Positions 1 through 8,256 of a stretch of DNA of 64,000 nucleotides are shown one piece after another. The stretch comes from Mariniphaga sp. Lineage in GTDB: Bacteria; Bacteroidota; Bacteroidia; Bacteroidales; Prolixibacteraceae. The translations under genes and the position numbers were made by a program. Numbering within the stretch: the stretch's first letter is position 1; each line of letters starts with the position of its first letter. The notes under the pieces are model-generated. The model was not told the DNA's origin, did not search any database, and was given only the letters and a program-made list of their open reading frames with translations. The stretch is taken from contig JAGXGA010000014.1 in assembly GCA_024636975.1 (NCBI GenBank), positions 1 to 64,000 of the forward strand, given 5' to 3'.

Positions 1-1
1 A

Positions 2-121
2 TTCAATTGGCTAATTGAAAAAACAGATATACAAAGAGCGTCTAAAGTACGGTCAACCAAAGGACTATTAATTTATGTCTTTGGTCGCTTGGCCGCTGCT
101 TTTATTCATCTAATTTTTTAA
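2..121 (+). CDS. C-terminal fragment of an unidentified protein (cut by window edge)
   Basis: Reading frame 2 is open from the window edge to a TAA at 119-121 and gives about 39 residues that end in a hydrophobic stretch (LLIYVFGRLAAAFIHLIF). The composition, basic then strongly hydrophobic at the extreme C-terminus, would suit the last membrane helix of a longer protein. It converges on the HepT-like gene, whose stop lies 58 bp away. I cannot identify the family from so little sequence, and a chance open frame is not excluded. Confidence 0.3.
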   Translation, partial: FNWLIEKTDIQRASKVRSTKGLLIYVFGRLAAAFIHLIF

Positions 122-178
122 CTCTTAATTCGCATAATTTATTTGTTATTTGTTTAAGCACCTTAACAGTTTCTGTTT

Positions 179-595
179 TTAGTAATTTAACCTTCTCTCC
201 ATTTCTTCCTTAAACTTCATAAACAAGGGTAAATAGGACACAGATATCTGTATCACAATTTCTTCAGCTATTTCTTCATTATAGGTATGTGAGGATCGGT
301 TCCGGCTTTTAATCATATCCATCCAGATTGCACCGTTATCAATGATTCCGCTTTTAAATGCTTCACGGGCGGCATCACGTGAACCTGATATAGTTGTATT
401 CCCCTGATATTTGAAAAAATCTTTCATAACATTCCAGGCAAGCTCATGTGTGAATTCAAAGGCTTGAATGAGTCCTTGTTTTTCCAGTTCGGTAAGCTCT
501 CTGGTATTTTGAATTTCCACGGCTTTTGCCAGTTGGTTTAGAGCCTTTTTATAATTTGAAAATCGTTGTTGCCAACGGATATCTTCTTCAGTCAT
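179..595 (-). CDS. HEPN / HepT-like nucleotidyltransferase substrate-binding protein (HI0074 family)
   Basis: A 138-residue, largely helical protein. It carries the HEPN signature Rx4H followed by xY (R98, H103, Y105 in SRNRSSHTYN), and its length and order of motifs match the HI0074/HepT group. In known systems these proteins pair with a small MNT-type nucleotidyltransferase. The pair acts as a toxin-antitoxin module in which HepT is an RNase and MNT AMPylates it. The intact Rx4HxY motif means the nuclease residues are present. No MNT gene lies within the 178 bp downstream or the 277 bp upstream, so this copy looks solitary here, although the partner might lie just beyond the window edge. 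The ATG at 593-595 is the only good start. Family assignment is fairly sure; biological role is inferred. Confidence 0.75.
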   Translation of the reverse strand: MTEEDIRWQQRFSNYKKALNQLAKAVEIQNTRELTELEKQGLIQAFEFTHELAWNVMKDFFKYQGNTTISGSRDAAREAFKSGIIDNGAIWMDMIKSRNRSSHTYNEEIAEEIVIQISVSYLPLFMKFKEEMERRLNY

Positions 596-872
596 AATTA
601 TTTTTGAAATAAAAATAGTTAATAAATTTAGGATAAATTACAGATAAGCTCAGTTATTCCGATGAATGCTATAATTTCTAATAAATATTACAGTTATTTT
701 CCTGGTGTAATAACTTTTCTTCATTGTAATTATATTTATCCTGAACATTGCCTGAAAATCAGGAGTAACAATTTTTTTGGTTGTTAAATGATTTCCTATC
801 TTTCGACCCTGAAAACAGAATGCCGAAGAGCATATAACGACACATTATAAAAGATAATATAATATTTTAAAA

Positions 873-1967
873 ATGAGAAAATTAATAATTCTGGCAGCTT
901 TACTGGCTGTTTTTGCCTGCAGCCGTAAGCAGGAAGGATATGAAATAAAAGTAAACCTCGAAGGAGCTGAAGGAAGTGTATTGCTCGAGCGGAGAGGTGA
1001 AACGGGATGGATACCGGTCGATACAGCCGAAATCACCAATGGAACTGCCGTTTTGCAGGGAGAGGTAAACCACCCTGAAGACCATTACCTTTCAGTATTG
1101 GGCGAGCGGCCAAAAACCATTCTCTTTGTTGAAAACGCCCAGATGGAGGTTGAAGGGAAAGTTAATTCCCTGGAGAAAGTAACAGTTACAGGTTCCAAAA
1201 CGCACGATGAATACAGCAGCGTGAATGAGCAGATACAGCAGATAGGAGAGGAGTACATGGCACTTTACCAGGAAGCACGTGAAGCAGCGGCAGCCGGTGA
1301 CACCGCCAAAGCACAGCAGATGATGGAACAGGTGGAGGAACTCTATAACAGCACCAATTCCATTCAGCAGGATTTTGTACGTAACAATCCAGGATCTTAC
1401 GCTGTACCTTATTTTCTTTCGCGGGTACAGTATGGCCTTGAAACCGAAACCCTTGATGAACTGCTTTCTGCACTTAATCCGGAACTCGATTCGGTTGCAA
1501 CAATAGTGGCATTAAAAGACCGTGTGGAAAAACTGAAAACTGTATCTATTGGCAAAACTGCTCCCGATTTCATTATGGATGATCCGGGCGGCAATCCCAT
1601 CCGGTTTTCCGATGTGTATGCCCAGCATGAATACACCCTTCTCGATTTCTGGGCAGCCTGGTGCGGCCCCTGCCGTGCTGAAAATCCAAATATAGTTGCG
1701 GTTTACAACGATTATAAAGATAAAGGTTTCGGAGTGTTCGGTGTATCGCTCGACCGCGACCGGGAGGCCTGGCTCAAAGCAATTGAAGACGACCGCCTTA
1801 CCTGGACACATGTTTCCGATCTCTCTTACTGGAACAACGCCGCCGCTCAGATGTACGTGGTGAATTCAATTCCTTCGAGCCTGATTGTCGACCGGAACGG
1901 GAAAATTGTTGCCAAAAATAAACGCGACGAGGAATTAAGGGAAACAGTTGCCGACCTGCTTAAATAA
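873..1967 (+). CDS. TlpA-like lipoprotein thioredoxin with N-terminal DUF4369-type domain
   Basis: A 364-residue periplasmic thiol-disulfide oxidoreductase. Residues 1-16 form a lipoprotein signal peptide ending in a lipobox-like AVFAC. Residues 20-120 resemble the beta-rich DUF4369 domain common in Bacteroidota TlpA proteins. A helical, Gln/Glu-rich linker follows, and the C-terminal 140 residues are an AhpC/TSA-thioredoxin fold. The active site is WCGPC (cysteines near 264 and 267), followed by a cis-Pro region (VNSIPSS). The family reduces or maintains thiols on exported proteins, often for cytochrome c maturation or redox repair; the substrate here is unknown. It is followed by a strong terminator, so it is probably transcribed alone. 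A TATCTTTC box at 797-804 may be a weak promoter. Confidence 0.88.
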   Translation: MRKLIILAALLAVFACSRKQEGYEIKVNLEGAEGSVLLERRGETGWIPVDTAEITNGTAVLQGEVNHPEDHYLSVLGERPKTILFVENAQMEVEGKVNSLEKVTVTGSKTHDEYSSVNEQIQQIGEEYMALYQEAREAAAAGDTAKAQQMMEQVEELYNSTNSIQQDFVRNNPGSYAVPYFLSRVQYGLETETLDELLSALNPELDSVATIVALKDRVEKLKTVSIGKTAPDFIMDDPGGNPIRFSDVYAQHEYTLLDFWAAWCGPCRAENPNIVAVYNDYKDKGFGVFGVSLDRDREAWLKAIEDDRLTWTHVSDLSYWNNAAAQMYVVNSIPSSLIVDRNGKIVAKNKRDEELRETVADLLK

Positions 1968-1996
1968 AAATATTGAATACAGAACATTGTTTCATT

Positions 1997-2022
1997 GCCT
2001 CTCCTTTCGGAGGGGCTTTTTT
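1997..2022 (+). terminator. Rho-independent terminator after the TlpA-like gene
   Basis: Arms GCCTCTCC and GGAGGGGC form an 8-bp stem (one G-T pair) around a TTTC loop and run directly into six Ts. It lies 29 bp after the stop codon. Its position inside the longest possible upstream extension of the EamA reading frame argues against that extension being translated. Confidence 0.85.
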
Positions 2023-2037
2023 ATTTCAGGGAATTGC

Positions 2038-2045
2038 TACATTTG
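2038..2045 (+). promoter_or_regulatory. Bacteroidota-type -7 box (TACATTTG) for the EamA gene
   Basis: A perfect match to TAnnTTTG, 11 bp upstream of the ATG at 2057 and just after the preceding terminator. No convincing -33 TTTG box is visible. Its placement supports 2057 as the start codon. Confidence 0.6.
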
Positions 2046-2056
2046 CGCCCTTAAAA

Positions 2057-2968
2057 ATGCAAAACTACATTGGAGAAATAGCAGGTTTGCTTACTGCCCT
2101 TTTCTGGACAGTTACCAGCATGGCATTTGAGTCGGCCGGGAAAAAGGTGGGGTCACTGGCCGTAAACCTCATCCGGCTGGTTATAGCCTTCTTTTTCATC
2201 GGGATATACAGCTGGCTGGCCCGCGGATTTTTTTTTCCGACTGATGCCACAGCCTACCAGTGGCAGTGGCTTGCCCTATCGGGTGTAGTGGGTTTTGTAA
2301 TCGGCGATTTACTGCTCTTCCAGGCATTTGTAGTTATCGGTGCACGTATCTCAATGCTTATGATGTCGCTGGCACCACCCTTTGCCGCTTTTGTGGGTTG
2401 GCTTATGCTTGGTGAGGTGCTTTCTCCAATGAACTGGTTAGGCATGGCAGTTACCATGACCGGCATCATCATCGTTATACTAAAGCGCGAAAAGTCGGAA
2501 CTGAATGGTTCCATCGTCAGGAAGCTGAAATCAAGTTATTCAGTACCGGGCATTCTGCTGGCACTGGGTGGTGCCATTGGTCAGGCTGCAGGACTGGTTC
2601 TGAGTAAAAAGGGAATGGGAAGTTATGATGCATTCTCCGCAGCCCAAATACGGGTGTTAACCGGCATTGCAGGTTTTTCTATATTGTTCATCTTTATGAA
2701 AAGATGGCCTCGTGTGTGGGCTGCACTGAAAAACCCGCCAGCCATGAGACGGATAACATTGGGTGCCTTTTTTGGCCCGTTTCTTGGCGTTTCGTTTTCA
2801 CTACTGGCTGTTCAGCATACCGAAACCGGCATCGCAGCCACCTTAATGGCCATTGTTCCGGTGCTGATCATTGCTCCGTCGGTAATTCTTTTCCACGAAA
2901 AAGTCAATGCAAAGGAAATAGTAGGTGCTGTGGTCACTGTAGCTGGCATAGCACTGTTCTTTCTTTAG
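2057..2968 (+). CDS. EamA-family (DMT superfamily) transporter
   Basis: A 303-residue integral membrane protein with about ten hydrophobic segments arranged as two EamA repeats: residues about 1-135 (GEIAGLLTALFWTVTS...) and about 160-300 (GILLALGGAIGQAAGLVL...). Each repeat ends in the typical motif of a G-E-x-ox2-P turn and a V/I-rich last helix (LGEVLSPMNWLGMAVTMTGI; FHEKVNAKEIVGAVVTVAGI). The family exports or imports metabolites, and the substrate cannot be read from sequence. I chose the ATG at 2057 because the upstream in-frame ATG at 1973 would translate through a terminator and a promoter box. It is a single gene, followed by the 124-bp palindromic element. Confidence 0.85.
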   Translation: MQNYIGEIAGLLTALFWTVTSMAFESAGKKVGSLAVNLIRLVIAFFFIGIYSWLARGFFFPTDATAYQWQWLALSGVVGFVIGDLLLFQAFVVIGARISMLMMSLAPPFAAFVGWLMLGEVLSPMNWLGMAVTMTGIIIVILKREKSELNGSIVRKLKSSYSVPGILLALGGAIGQAAGLVLSKKGMGSYDAFSAAQIRVLTGIAGFSILFIFMKRWPRVWAALKNPPAMRRITLGAFFGPFLGVSFSLLAVQHTETGIAATLMAIVPVLIIAPSVILFHEKVNAKEIVGAVVTVAGIALFFL

Positions 2969-3040
2969 GATCTTTACTTTTTATGTAATGGGAGGATATT
3001 ACTTCCTTCCTCTAAAGTACCTACCTTGTAATAATTATCT

Positions 3041-3164
3041 CCTTAGTAAATTCAGTTTAAACTCAGTATTAACTCATATATAACTCAGTGTAAATTCAAT
3101 TATAATTGAGTTTACATTGAGTTAATACTGAATTTGTATTGAGTTAACATTGAGTTTACACCGG
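3041..3164. repeat. 124-bp palindromic element built of 11-bp units, copy 1
   Basis: An imperfect palindrome between the EamA and nucleoside hydrolase genes. Five consecutive 11-bp units resembling TAAACTCAGTA make the left arm, and five units of the complementary type (for example TACATTGAGTT) make the right arm. The two meet at TCAATTATAATTGA near 3096-3109. The outer ends are CTCCTTAG on the left and ACACCGGAG on the right, and they also partly pair. The second copy at 45290-45413 is the same length in the opposite orientation. The RNA could fold into a hairpin of more than 100 nt. Equally, repeats spaced by one helical turn would present the same face of DNA to a protein. The rest of the 2969-3353 gap shows no gene. 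Confidence 0.85.
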
Positions 3165-3353
3165 AGAAGGTGTGTTTCTTTCAGCTTCCCAAACTGAATA
3201 AACTAATATTATTGCAATAGAAATAATTTACCTGCAGAAGAATATTTTTCCTATCTTCAATTAGTTAAGGCAAATTGCTGTACTCGATAAATGCTGAAGA
3301 GTTCAAATTGTGTAATATGGCTATATTAGTAACGAAAAAAGAAGACCATAACC

Positions 3354-4301
3354 ATGAAAAAATTAATATTCCATTCCAGCCTGTTGAAGAAAACCTTTAG
3401 TGTTGCGTTTTGCATAATGCTTTTATTACCTGGAGCAATTGCACAAAAAGCCAGAGTAATTATCGATGCCGATACAGGCAATGAGATCGATGATGTGCCG
3501 GCCATAGCACTTGCATTAATGAACAATAGAATTGATGTAGCAGGAGTTACAGCGGCACAATGGAATCGTTTTGAATTGTGCGGCAGGAAAACCATGATGG
3601 AAAGCTGGGAATTGAATAACAGGATTCTTAAATATCTCGACCGGAAAGATATTCCCAGTTTAAAAGGAGCTGAAGAGATGGTTGGTAAGCAATGGACAAT
3701 ACAACCCCCCCGGCAGAGTGAAGCCACCGACTTCATAATTAAAAGTGCGTTGGAGGCAGGACCAGACAATAAATTAAATATTATAATTACCGGTCCTGCA
3801 ACAAATGTTGCATCGGCTATTATGCTTAACCGTGTTATAGCAAAGAATATTGCTGTTTATTTTATCGGGACCGATTATATATTTGACAGGCAAGCCTTCA
3901 GCAAAAATGAGTTTAACGTGCGAAACGATTTGAATGCATTTGATGTATTGCTTGATACGAAAGACCTTGAGTTACATATTATGCCCATCAGTGTTTCCAA
4001 AAATCTTGTGTTTTCGAAAGAGGAAGTTTATACCCTTAAAGGTAAAAATGAACTTGGTAATTTAATAATAGAAAGATGGGAACAGGTTGCCGGTGACCTG
4101 GAGAGCTGGATTATGTGGGATGTGGCAATTATACAGGCTGTTCTTCATCCCGAATGGGCAATAGAGGTACTGCATCAAACACCTCCTGAAAATGTATCGC
4201 GAAAGATTCATCTTTACACTGACATTGATGCAGGAGAAATGAAAGAAAATTTTTGGAAAGTATTTGATGGAGTTAATAACAAATCTAAAGGTATGATTTG
4301 A
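3354..4301 (+). CDS. Secreted nucleoside hydrolase (IUNH family)
   Basis: A 315-residue protein with an N-terminal signal peptide (basic start, hydrophobic core about residues 15-27, cleavage after AIAQ). The mature part begins with the nucleoside-hydrolase Ca2+-binding motif, here DADTGNEIDD in place of the usual DxDxGxDD. Other family landmarks are ITGPATNVASAI (the GPLTN-like segment) and a late WDVAIIQAVLHP. The family cleaves the N-glycosidic bond of ribonucleosides to free base and ribose. Secretion suggests scavenging of nucleosides in the periplasm. The substitution N-E-I-D-D for the common D-D-A-D-A arrangement is seen in exported Bacteroidota homologues. It lies 170 bp before a GH9 gene on the same strand; co-transcription is possible but not shown. 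Confidence 0.82.
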   Translation: MKKLIFHSSLLKKTFSVAFCIMLLLPGAIAQKARVIIDADTGNEIDDVPAIALALMNNRIDVAGVTAAQWNRFELCGRKTMMESWELNNRILKYLDRKDIPSLKGAEEMVGKQWTIQPPRQSEATDFIIKSALEAGPDNKLNIIITGPATNVASAIMLNRVIAKNIAVYFIGTDYIFDRQAFSKNEFNVRNDLNAFDVLLDTKDLELHIMPISVSKNLVFSKEEVYTLKGKNELGNLIIERWEQVAGDLESWIMWDVAIIQAVLHPEWAIEVLHQTPPENVSRKIHLYTDIDAGEMKENFWKVFDGVNNKSKGMI

Positions 4302-4471
4302 TATGCCTTATTGTGAGTTGGATTCAGTTGCTTTAGTTGTTTTTAAAGTGAAATCCCATTCTAATTTATAGCCCGCGTTTCTCTTTATCTAATGAAAGTT
4401 GTTATTTTGTGCTGGCTTTTTAAAAAATTAGCAGCCTATTTTGAAACAAACAGAAATAAACCGGAATTAAT

Positions 4472-6829
4472 ATGAATTACATTTCACCTGAAACCGGCAC
4501 TGAAACCCGATTCAGTTTTGATTCGAAAATTAAATACCTTCCAGTTTTAACGGCAACATTATTTTTTATCATTTTTTCATCAGGAATTACAACAGCATCA
4601 AAGCTCGTAAAAGTGCTACCGGTAGATAATCAATGCCTGGTGCTTCATTTCCAGGACGGTTTTGTTGAATACAACTGGGATGATACTATTTCCGGTTCAT
4701 GCAATGGGTGGGACCTATATCACACCGAAAACTGGCACCTGTGCCCCGATAAGGACCAGTATGTTCCTTATGGCATGCCTTTGAATACTATGCAGGCAGT
4801 GGAAACCGCCAGTTTTCTGATTTCCTCGGATGACGACAGCAGTTACGGAAGTGCCGGAAAGCAACCGGTGGCAGTTTACCGGAAGTCGAAAGTGTGGGAG
4901 GCCAGTCATGACGAAAGAAAGCCTGTAATGCACCACTGGATCTACCTTGAACTTCCTTCACCAATGCAACGGGGGAACTCTTACACATTGAAGATTGATG
5001 GAACAACCAATTCGGGAGAACCTGTTAAGCTGTTCACATTTGATGAATATTCACAGGAATCGCCGGCAGTGAAAATTTCAAATATTGGTTATGAACAAAG
5101 TTCTGTACATAAAACTGCTGATGTATACTTATGGATGGGCGATGGCGGTGAACGCGACTTTGGCCGTTTAGAGGGTACCCCGTGGCATTTAAATGATTTA
5201 ATTTCCGGTAAAAATGTGTATTCAGGGAAGCTTCAGTTTAGAATGGAAAATAAGAAAGAGCCCACCCTGGAGAAGGATTTTACAGGCGCTGATGTATGGG
5301 AATGCAATTTTTCTGATTTTTCAAAACCTGGTCAGTACCGCCTGGTGATTGAAGGTATAGGCAGCAGTCAGCCCTTTTTGATAGGCGAGAAGCGTTTTGA
5401 AGAGGCTTTTAAAGTTGCAATGCAGGGCATGTTTTACCAGCGTATGGGTTGCAGTGAAAAACCTGCAGGTGATTTTCCATATTCCCGTCGTCCATTGTTT
5501 AAACAAGGCTTGGAACCGGCCGGTTTCAAAGTATATATTTCGAAAAAAGATATGATAACGGGTATAAACCCTGACGACAGGGGTTTTTATGAAGAGCAAC
5601 TGACGGGGGAAGTTGCCGCTGCTACCTGGGGCGGATGGAGTGATGCCTATGATAACGACCAGCGGCCGGTGAATTTTATCTGCGTGTATGACATACTTTT
5701 GGCTTATTACCTCAACCCGGAAGCCTTTACCGATAACCAGCTTTATATACCGGAAGTAGACAATGGTATACCTGATATTATGGATGAAGCGCTTTGGGAA
5801 ATCGATTGGTGGCTAAGGATGCGCGATTCAAAAGGGGGATACTTAACGGGGCTTACCAATATTCGTCCACCCGAAAATGTAAATTATGCTGGTGCGCCCT
5901 GTGCGTGGCAGGGTTGGAATGTGGCTGCAGGTGCGTCTATGGCTGCCGACTGTTTTCGGTTGGCAGGTAACAGGAAACTTCAGAAAAAGTACGCCGATGC
6001 GGCATTAGAGGCTTTTGCCTGGGCGTTGGAACGGCCTGACCAGATGCTTGATACAGAAGTGAGCGATTTAAGGGGGAGTGATCTGAAATTGACCGCTGCT
6101 GCTTTTCTTTTTAACCTTACCGGTGAATCCCGGTTCGAGGAGGTGGTCTATGAAGAAAGCGAAGCTAAAAATTCTACTTCAAAAATCAGGAATCCCGGAA
6201 ACTGGGAACAACAGTATGGTGCAGTAGCTTATCTTTTTACACCTCGTAAAGTAAAATACAAGCAGCTTCAGGCTGATATGAAAACGATCATCATCAAACA
6301 GGCGAATGACGATTACCTGGGGAAAATGGAGGACAGCCCAACACGTGCAGCACGCTGGACCAGCAGCTGGGAAGGAATGGCCCAAACCTCCAATGAAATG
6401 TCGCTGGTTGCCATTGCCCATAAGCTAACCGATAATAAGGCAGAGAAAACCTGGTTTGAGAAAGGTATGTATTCCGAAGCAGAGTGGACTTTGGGAAGAA
6501 ATCCGCTCGGGCTGGTGCAGATGACCGGTTTGGGTGAACGAAGCGTTTCTCAGACTTTTGCTCCCGGACGACGCGACGGATACCCCGGCCTGACTCCCGG
6601 CTGGACACCTTATATGTGCCGCGATGGCTGGGCCAATGAGGATGATATTCATAAATGCGAATGGTACACCAATCGGAATTATCCGGAAGATAAAGAGGTG
6701 TGGCCCTGGGGAGAGCATTTCTGGAACAGCCGCTATTCGGTGCCCAACAGCGAAGCTACCCCTCAGCAGACTTTCAGGCAGAAAATTGTGCTGTATGGGT
6801 ACCTGTTTGGGATGAATGCCGGAAAATGA
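4472..6829 (+). CDS. Divergent glycoside hydrolase family 9 protein with N-terminal cellulase Ig-like domain
   Basis: A 785-residue exported protein. After a long polar N-tail comes a hydrophobic signal or anchor (about 23-42). A beta-rich region of unknown type follows (about 45-190), then a CelD_N-like Ig domain starting near 195 (VKISNIGYEQSS...ADVYLW). The GH9 alpha/alpha-barrel occupies about 300-785. The catalytic-base motif is present as GGWSDAYDND near 386, corresponding to GGWxDAGD. The usual C-terminal GH9 signature is degenerate: near 758 I read NSEATPQQTF, with a candidate acid Glu but without the expected Asp nine residues before it. GH9 enzymes cleave beta-1,4-glucans or related glycans by inversion. 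The fold assignment is fairly sure; activity and substrate are uncertain. Confidence 0.72.
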   Translation: MNYISPETGTETRFSFDSKIKYLPVLTATLFFIIFSSGITTASKLVKVLPVDNQCLVLHFQDGFVEYNWDDTISGSCNGWDLYHTENWHLCPDKDQYVPYGMPLNTMQAVETASFLISSDDDSSYGSAGKQPVAVYRKSKVWEASHDERKPVMHHWIYLELPSPMQRGNSYTLKIDGTTNSGEPVKLFTFDEYSQESPAVKISNIGYEQSSVHKTADVYLWMGDGGERDFGRLEGTPWHLNDLISGKNVYSGKLQFRMENKKEPTLEKDFTGADVWECNFSDFSKPGQYRLVIEGIGSSQPFLIGEKRFEEAFKVAMQGMFYQRMGCSEKPAGDFPYSRRPLFKQGLEPAGFKVYISKKDMITGINPDDRGFYEEQLTGEVAAATWGGWSDAYDNDQRPVNFICVYDILLAYYLNPEAFTDNQLYIPEVDNGIPDIMDEALWEIDWWLRMRDSKGGYLTGLTNIRPPENVNYAGAPCAWQGWNVAAGASMAADCFRLAGNRKLQKKYADAALEAFAWALERPDQMLDTEVSDLRGSDLKLTAAAFLFNLTGESRFEEVVYEESEAKNSTSKIRNPGNWEQQYGAVAYLFTPRKVKYKQLQADMKTIIIKQANDDYLGKMEDSPTRAARWTSSWEGMAQTSNEMSLVAIAHKLTDNKAEKTWFEKGMYSEAEWTLGRNPLGLVQMTGLGERSVSQTFAPGRRDGYPGLTPGWTPYMCRDGWANEDDIHKCEWYTNRNYPEDKEVWPWGEHFWNSRYSVPNSEATPQQTFRQKIVLYGYLFGMNAGK

Positions 6830-6842
6830 GATAAAGAGAAAT

Positions 6843-6943
6843 CTTTGACTTGGAAAGTCAAAGTCCCGTAGGTCGATAGCCACAGGAAACAGTATTGCCA
6901 AAATGAGCTGAAGCTCCCGGGAGTCGGACTTTGCAAGTCCGAC
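6843..6943. repeat. REP/BIME-like pair of perfect hairpins
   Basis: Two perfect 9-bp stem, 3-nt loop hairpins in the 303-bp gap after the GH9 gene. The first (6843-6863) has arms CTTTGACTT and AAGTCAAAG around GGA. The second (6923-6943) has arms GTCGGACTT and AAGTCCGAC around TGC. They share the inner GACTT/AAGTC sequence and are 59 bp apart. Neither is followed by a T-run, so they are not ordinary terminators. Paired short palindromes of this kind resemble REP elements mobilised by RAYT transposases; no RAYT gene is present in the window. The remaining gap to 7110 shows no gene. Confidence 0.7.
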
Positions 6944-7111
6944 ATTCACAACCCAAGCCATTACAACTTCTTTTTCACCGGTGGTTGTTAACTATAATTC
7001 GTTTGTTAAGTATTTGTTTCTTCCTCTCTGATCGCCTGTATTAATCAGTCATATAGCATCTTTGATATAGGTATGAACAAGAAAATAATTTAGCAGCCGG
7101 TTATCTTTTTG

Positions 7112-7119
7112 TATTTTTG
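7112..7119 (+). promoter_or_regulatory. -7 box (TATTTTTG) for the FemAB-like gene
   Basis: A perfect TAnnTTTG match, 13 bp upstream of the ATG at 7133. The longer reading frame starting with TTG at 7109 would overlap this box and is therefore not favoured. Confidence 0.6.
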
Positions 7120-7132
7120 CAAAAAAAACAGG

Positions 7133-8242
7133 ATGATTTGTCATTTAGAGCAGAAAGATATTGAAATACTAAAGCCGACCAACATTCTACCTCAAACACC
7201 TTTCTGGGGGCGGATTAAGCATGCCCAGGGTTTTATGCCCAATGGATTTGAATTAACGGTATCAAAAGAACTGCTGTACCCGGCGGAAAGCGATCAGGTT
7301 AAAATAAAGGACGACATACTGGTTTTTATAAAATACATCAACGATAAATATTGTTTTGCCTATGTTCCCTATGGCCCGAAGCTGGAACCTGATTTCGAGA
7401 ACCAGGGCGTATTCTTAGAAGAGTTGTCGGAAACACTTCGCGGATATTTACCGACGAATTGTGTTTTTATCCGATACGACCTGATGTGGCAAAACCAGTG
7501 GGCACAGGAGAGTGAATATTTCGACAGTTCCGGAAACTGGATGGGACCTCCTGAAAGCACTGTTCAGGAATTTAGGGTGAACTATAAAACAGTTAACTGG
7601 AACCTGAGAAAAAGTCCTGTTGATGTGTTACCAAAGAATACATTCTTTTTGGATTTAACCCGCAAAGAGGATGATCTTCTTTATAAGATGAGATACAATA
7701 CCAGGTACAATATCCGGCGTGCCGGTAAAAAAGGAATCCGGATCAAGGAATATAGTATCGAACACATTGGTGACTGGTATAAACTTTATTTGGAAACAGC
7801 CCTGCGGCATAATATGCCTCTTCAGGATGAGCAGTATTTTGCAACCATTTTGCAAAACCAGGATAACACACGGAATGGCGTAACAATTAAAATGCTGATG
7901 GCTGATTTTGACGGACAGTTCCTGGCTTCAATGTTTCTTGCCTTATCAAATAAAAGGGGAACTTATTTATATGGAGCCTCCTCGAATGAAAGCGAAAACC
8001 TGATGGCAAGTTATGCATTGCAGTGGGAAGCCATCCGAATAGCTAAAAAATGGGGCTGTTCGGAGTATGATATGTTTGGCTCTGCACCCAATTTAAACCG
8101 GAAACATCCTTTGTACGGCGTTCATATTTATAAGAAAGGATTTGGCGGCCGGTTATTTCACCGAATGGGATGTTGGGATTATCCTTACTTGCAGAAGGAA
8201 TATGAATTGGTGAAGGCATATGAAACAAGCCATAAGAATTAA
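7133..8242 (+). CDS. FemAB/FemX-like peptidyltransferase (GNAT fold)
   Basis: A 369-residue cytosolic protein of the FemAB family, whose members add amino acids from aminoacyl-tRNA to lipid II side chains. Recognisable pieces are the aromatic PFWGRIKHAQGF near the N-terminus and the central basic helix MRYNTRYNIRRAGKKGIRI, equivalent to the tRNA-facing segment. The C-terminal GNAT-like core has ASMFLALSNKRGTYLYGASS, then LMASYALQWEAIRIAKKWG and YDMFGSAP...HPLYGVHIYKKGFGG. Fem proteins are best known in Gram-positives; relatives in Gram-negative Bacteroidota are of unproven function and may act in cell wall or polysaccharide decoration. I chose 7133 because the TTG at 7109 lies in the promoter box. 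It is a single gene. Confidence 0.78.
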   Translation: MICHLEQKDIEILKPTNILPQTPFWGRIKHAQGFMPNGFELTVSKELLYPAESDQVKIKDDILVFIKYINDKYCFAYVPYGPKLEPDFENQGVFLEELSETLRGYLPTNCVFIRYDLMWQNQWAQESEYFDSSGNWMGPPESTVQEFRVNYKTVNWNLRKSPVDVLPKNTFFLDLTRKEDDLLYKMRYNTRYNIRRAGKKGIRIKEYSIEHIGDWYKLYLETALRHNMPLQDEQYFATILQNQDNTRNGVTIKMLMADFDGQFLASMFLALSNKRGTYLYGASSNESENLMASYALQWEAIRIAKKWGCSEYDMFGSAPNLNRKHPLYGVHIYKKGFGGRLFHRMGCWDYPYLQKEYELVKAYETSHKN

Positions 8243-8256
8243 CTTTCAACCGAATG

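Noticed and set aside
104-178. Continuation of the HepT-like protein in a shifted frame past its stop (lysine-rich, about 25 residues)
   Set aside because: The protein already has the normal family length and the frame shift lacks any slippery sequence; low-complexity A-rich DNA easily gives such frames.
1973-2056. Longer start for the EamA gene
   Set aside because: The extension would translate through the terminator of the previous gene and the TACATTTG box, and adds residues without family support.
3041-3164. CRISPR array suggested by regular short repeats
   Set aside because: The period is only 11 bp with no spacers, units invert at the centre, and there are no cas genes in the window.
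6425-6961. 178-residue minus-strand reading frame across the end of the GH9 gene
   Set aside because: It is a shadow of the GH9 coding frame, with no recognisable domain and no start signals.
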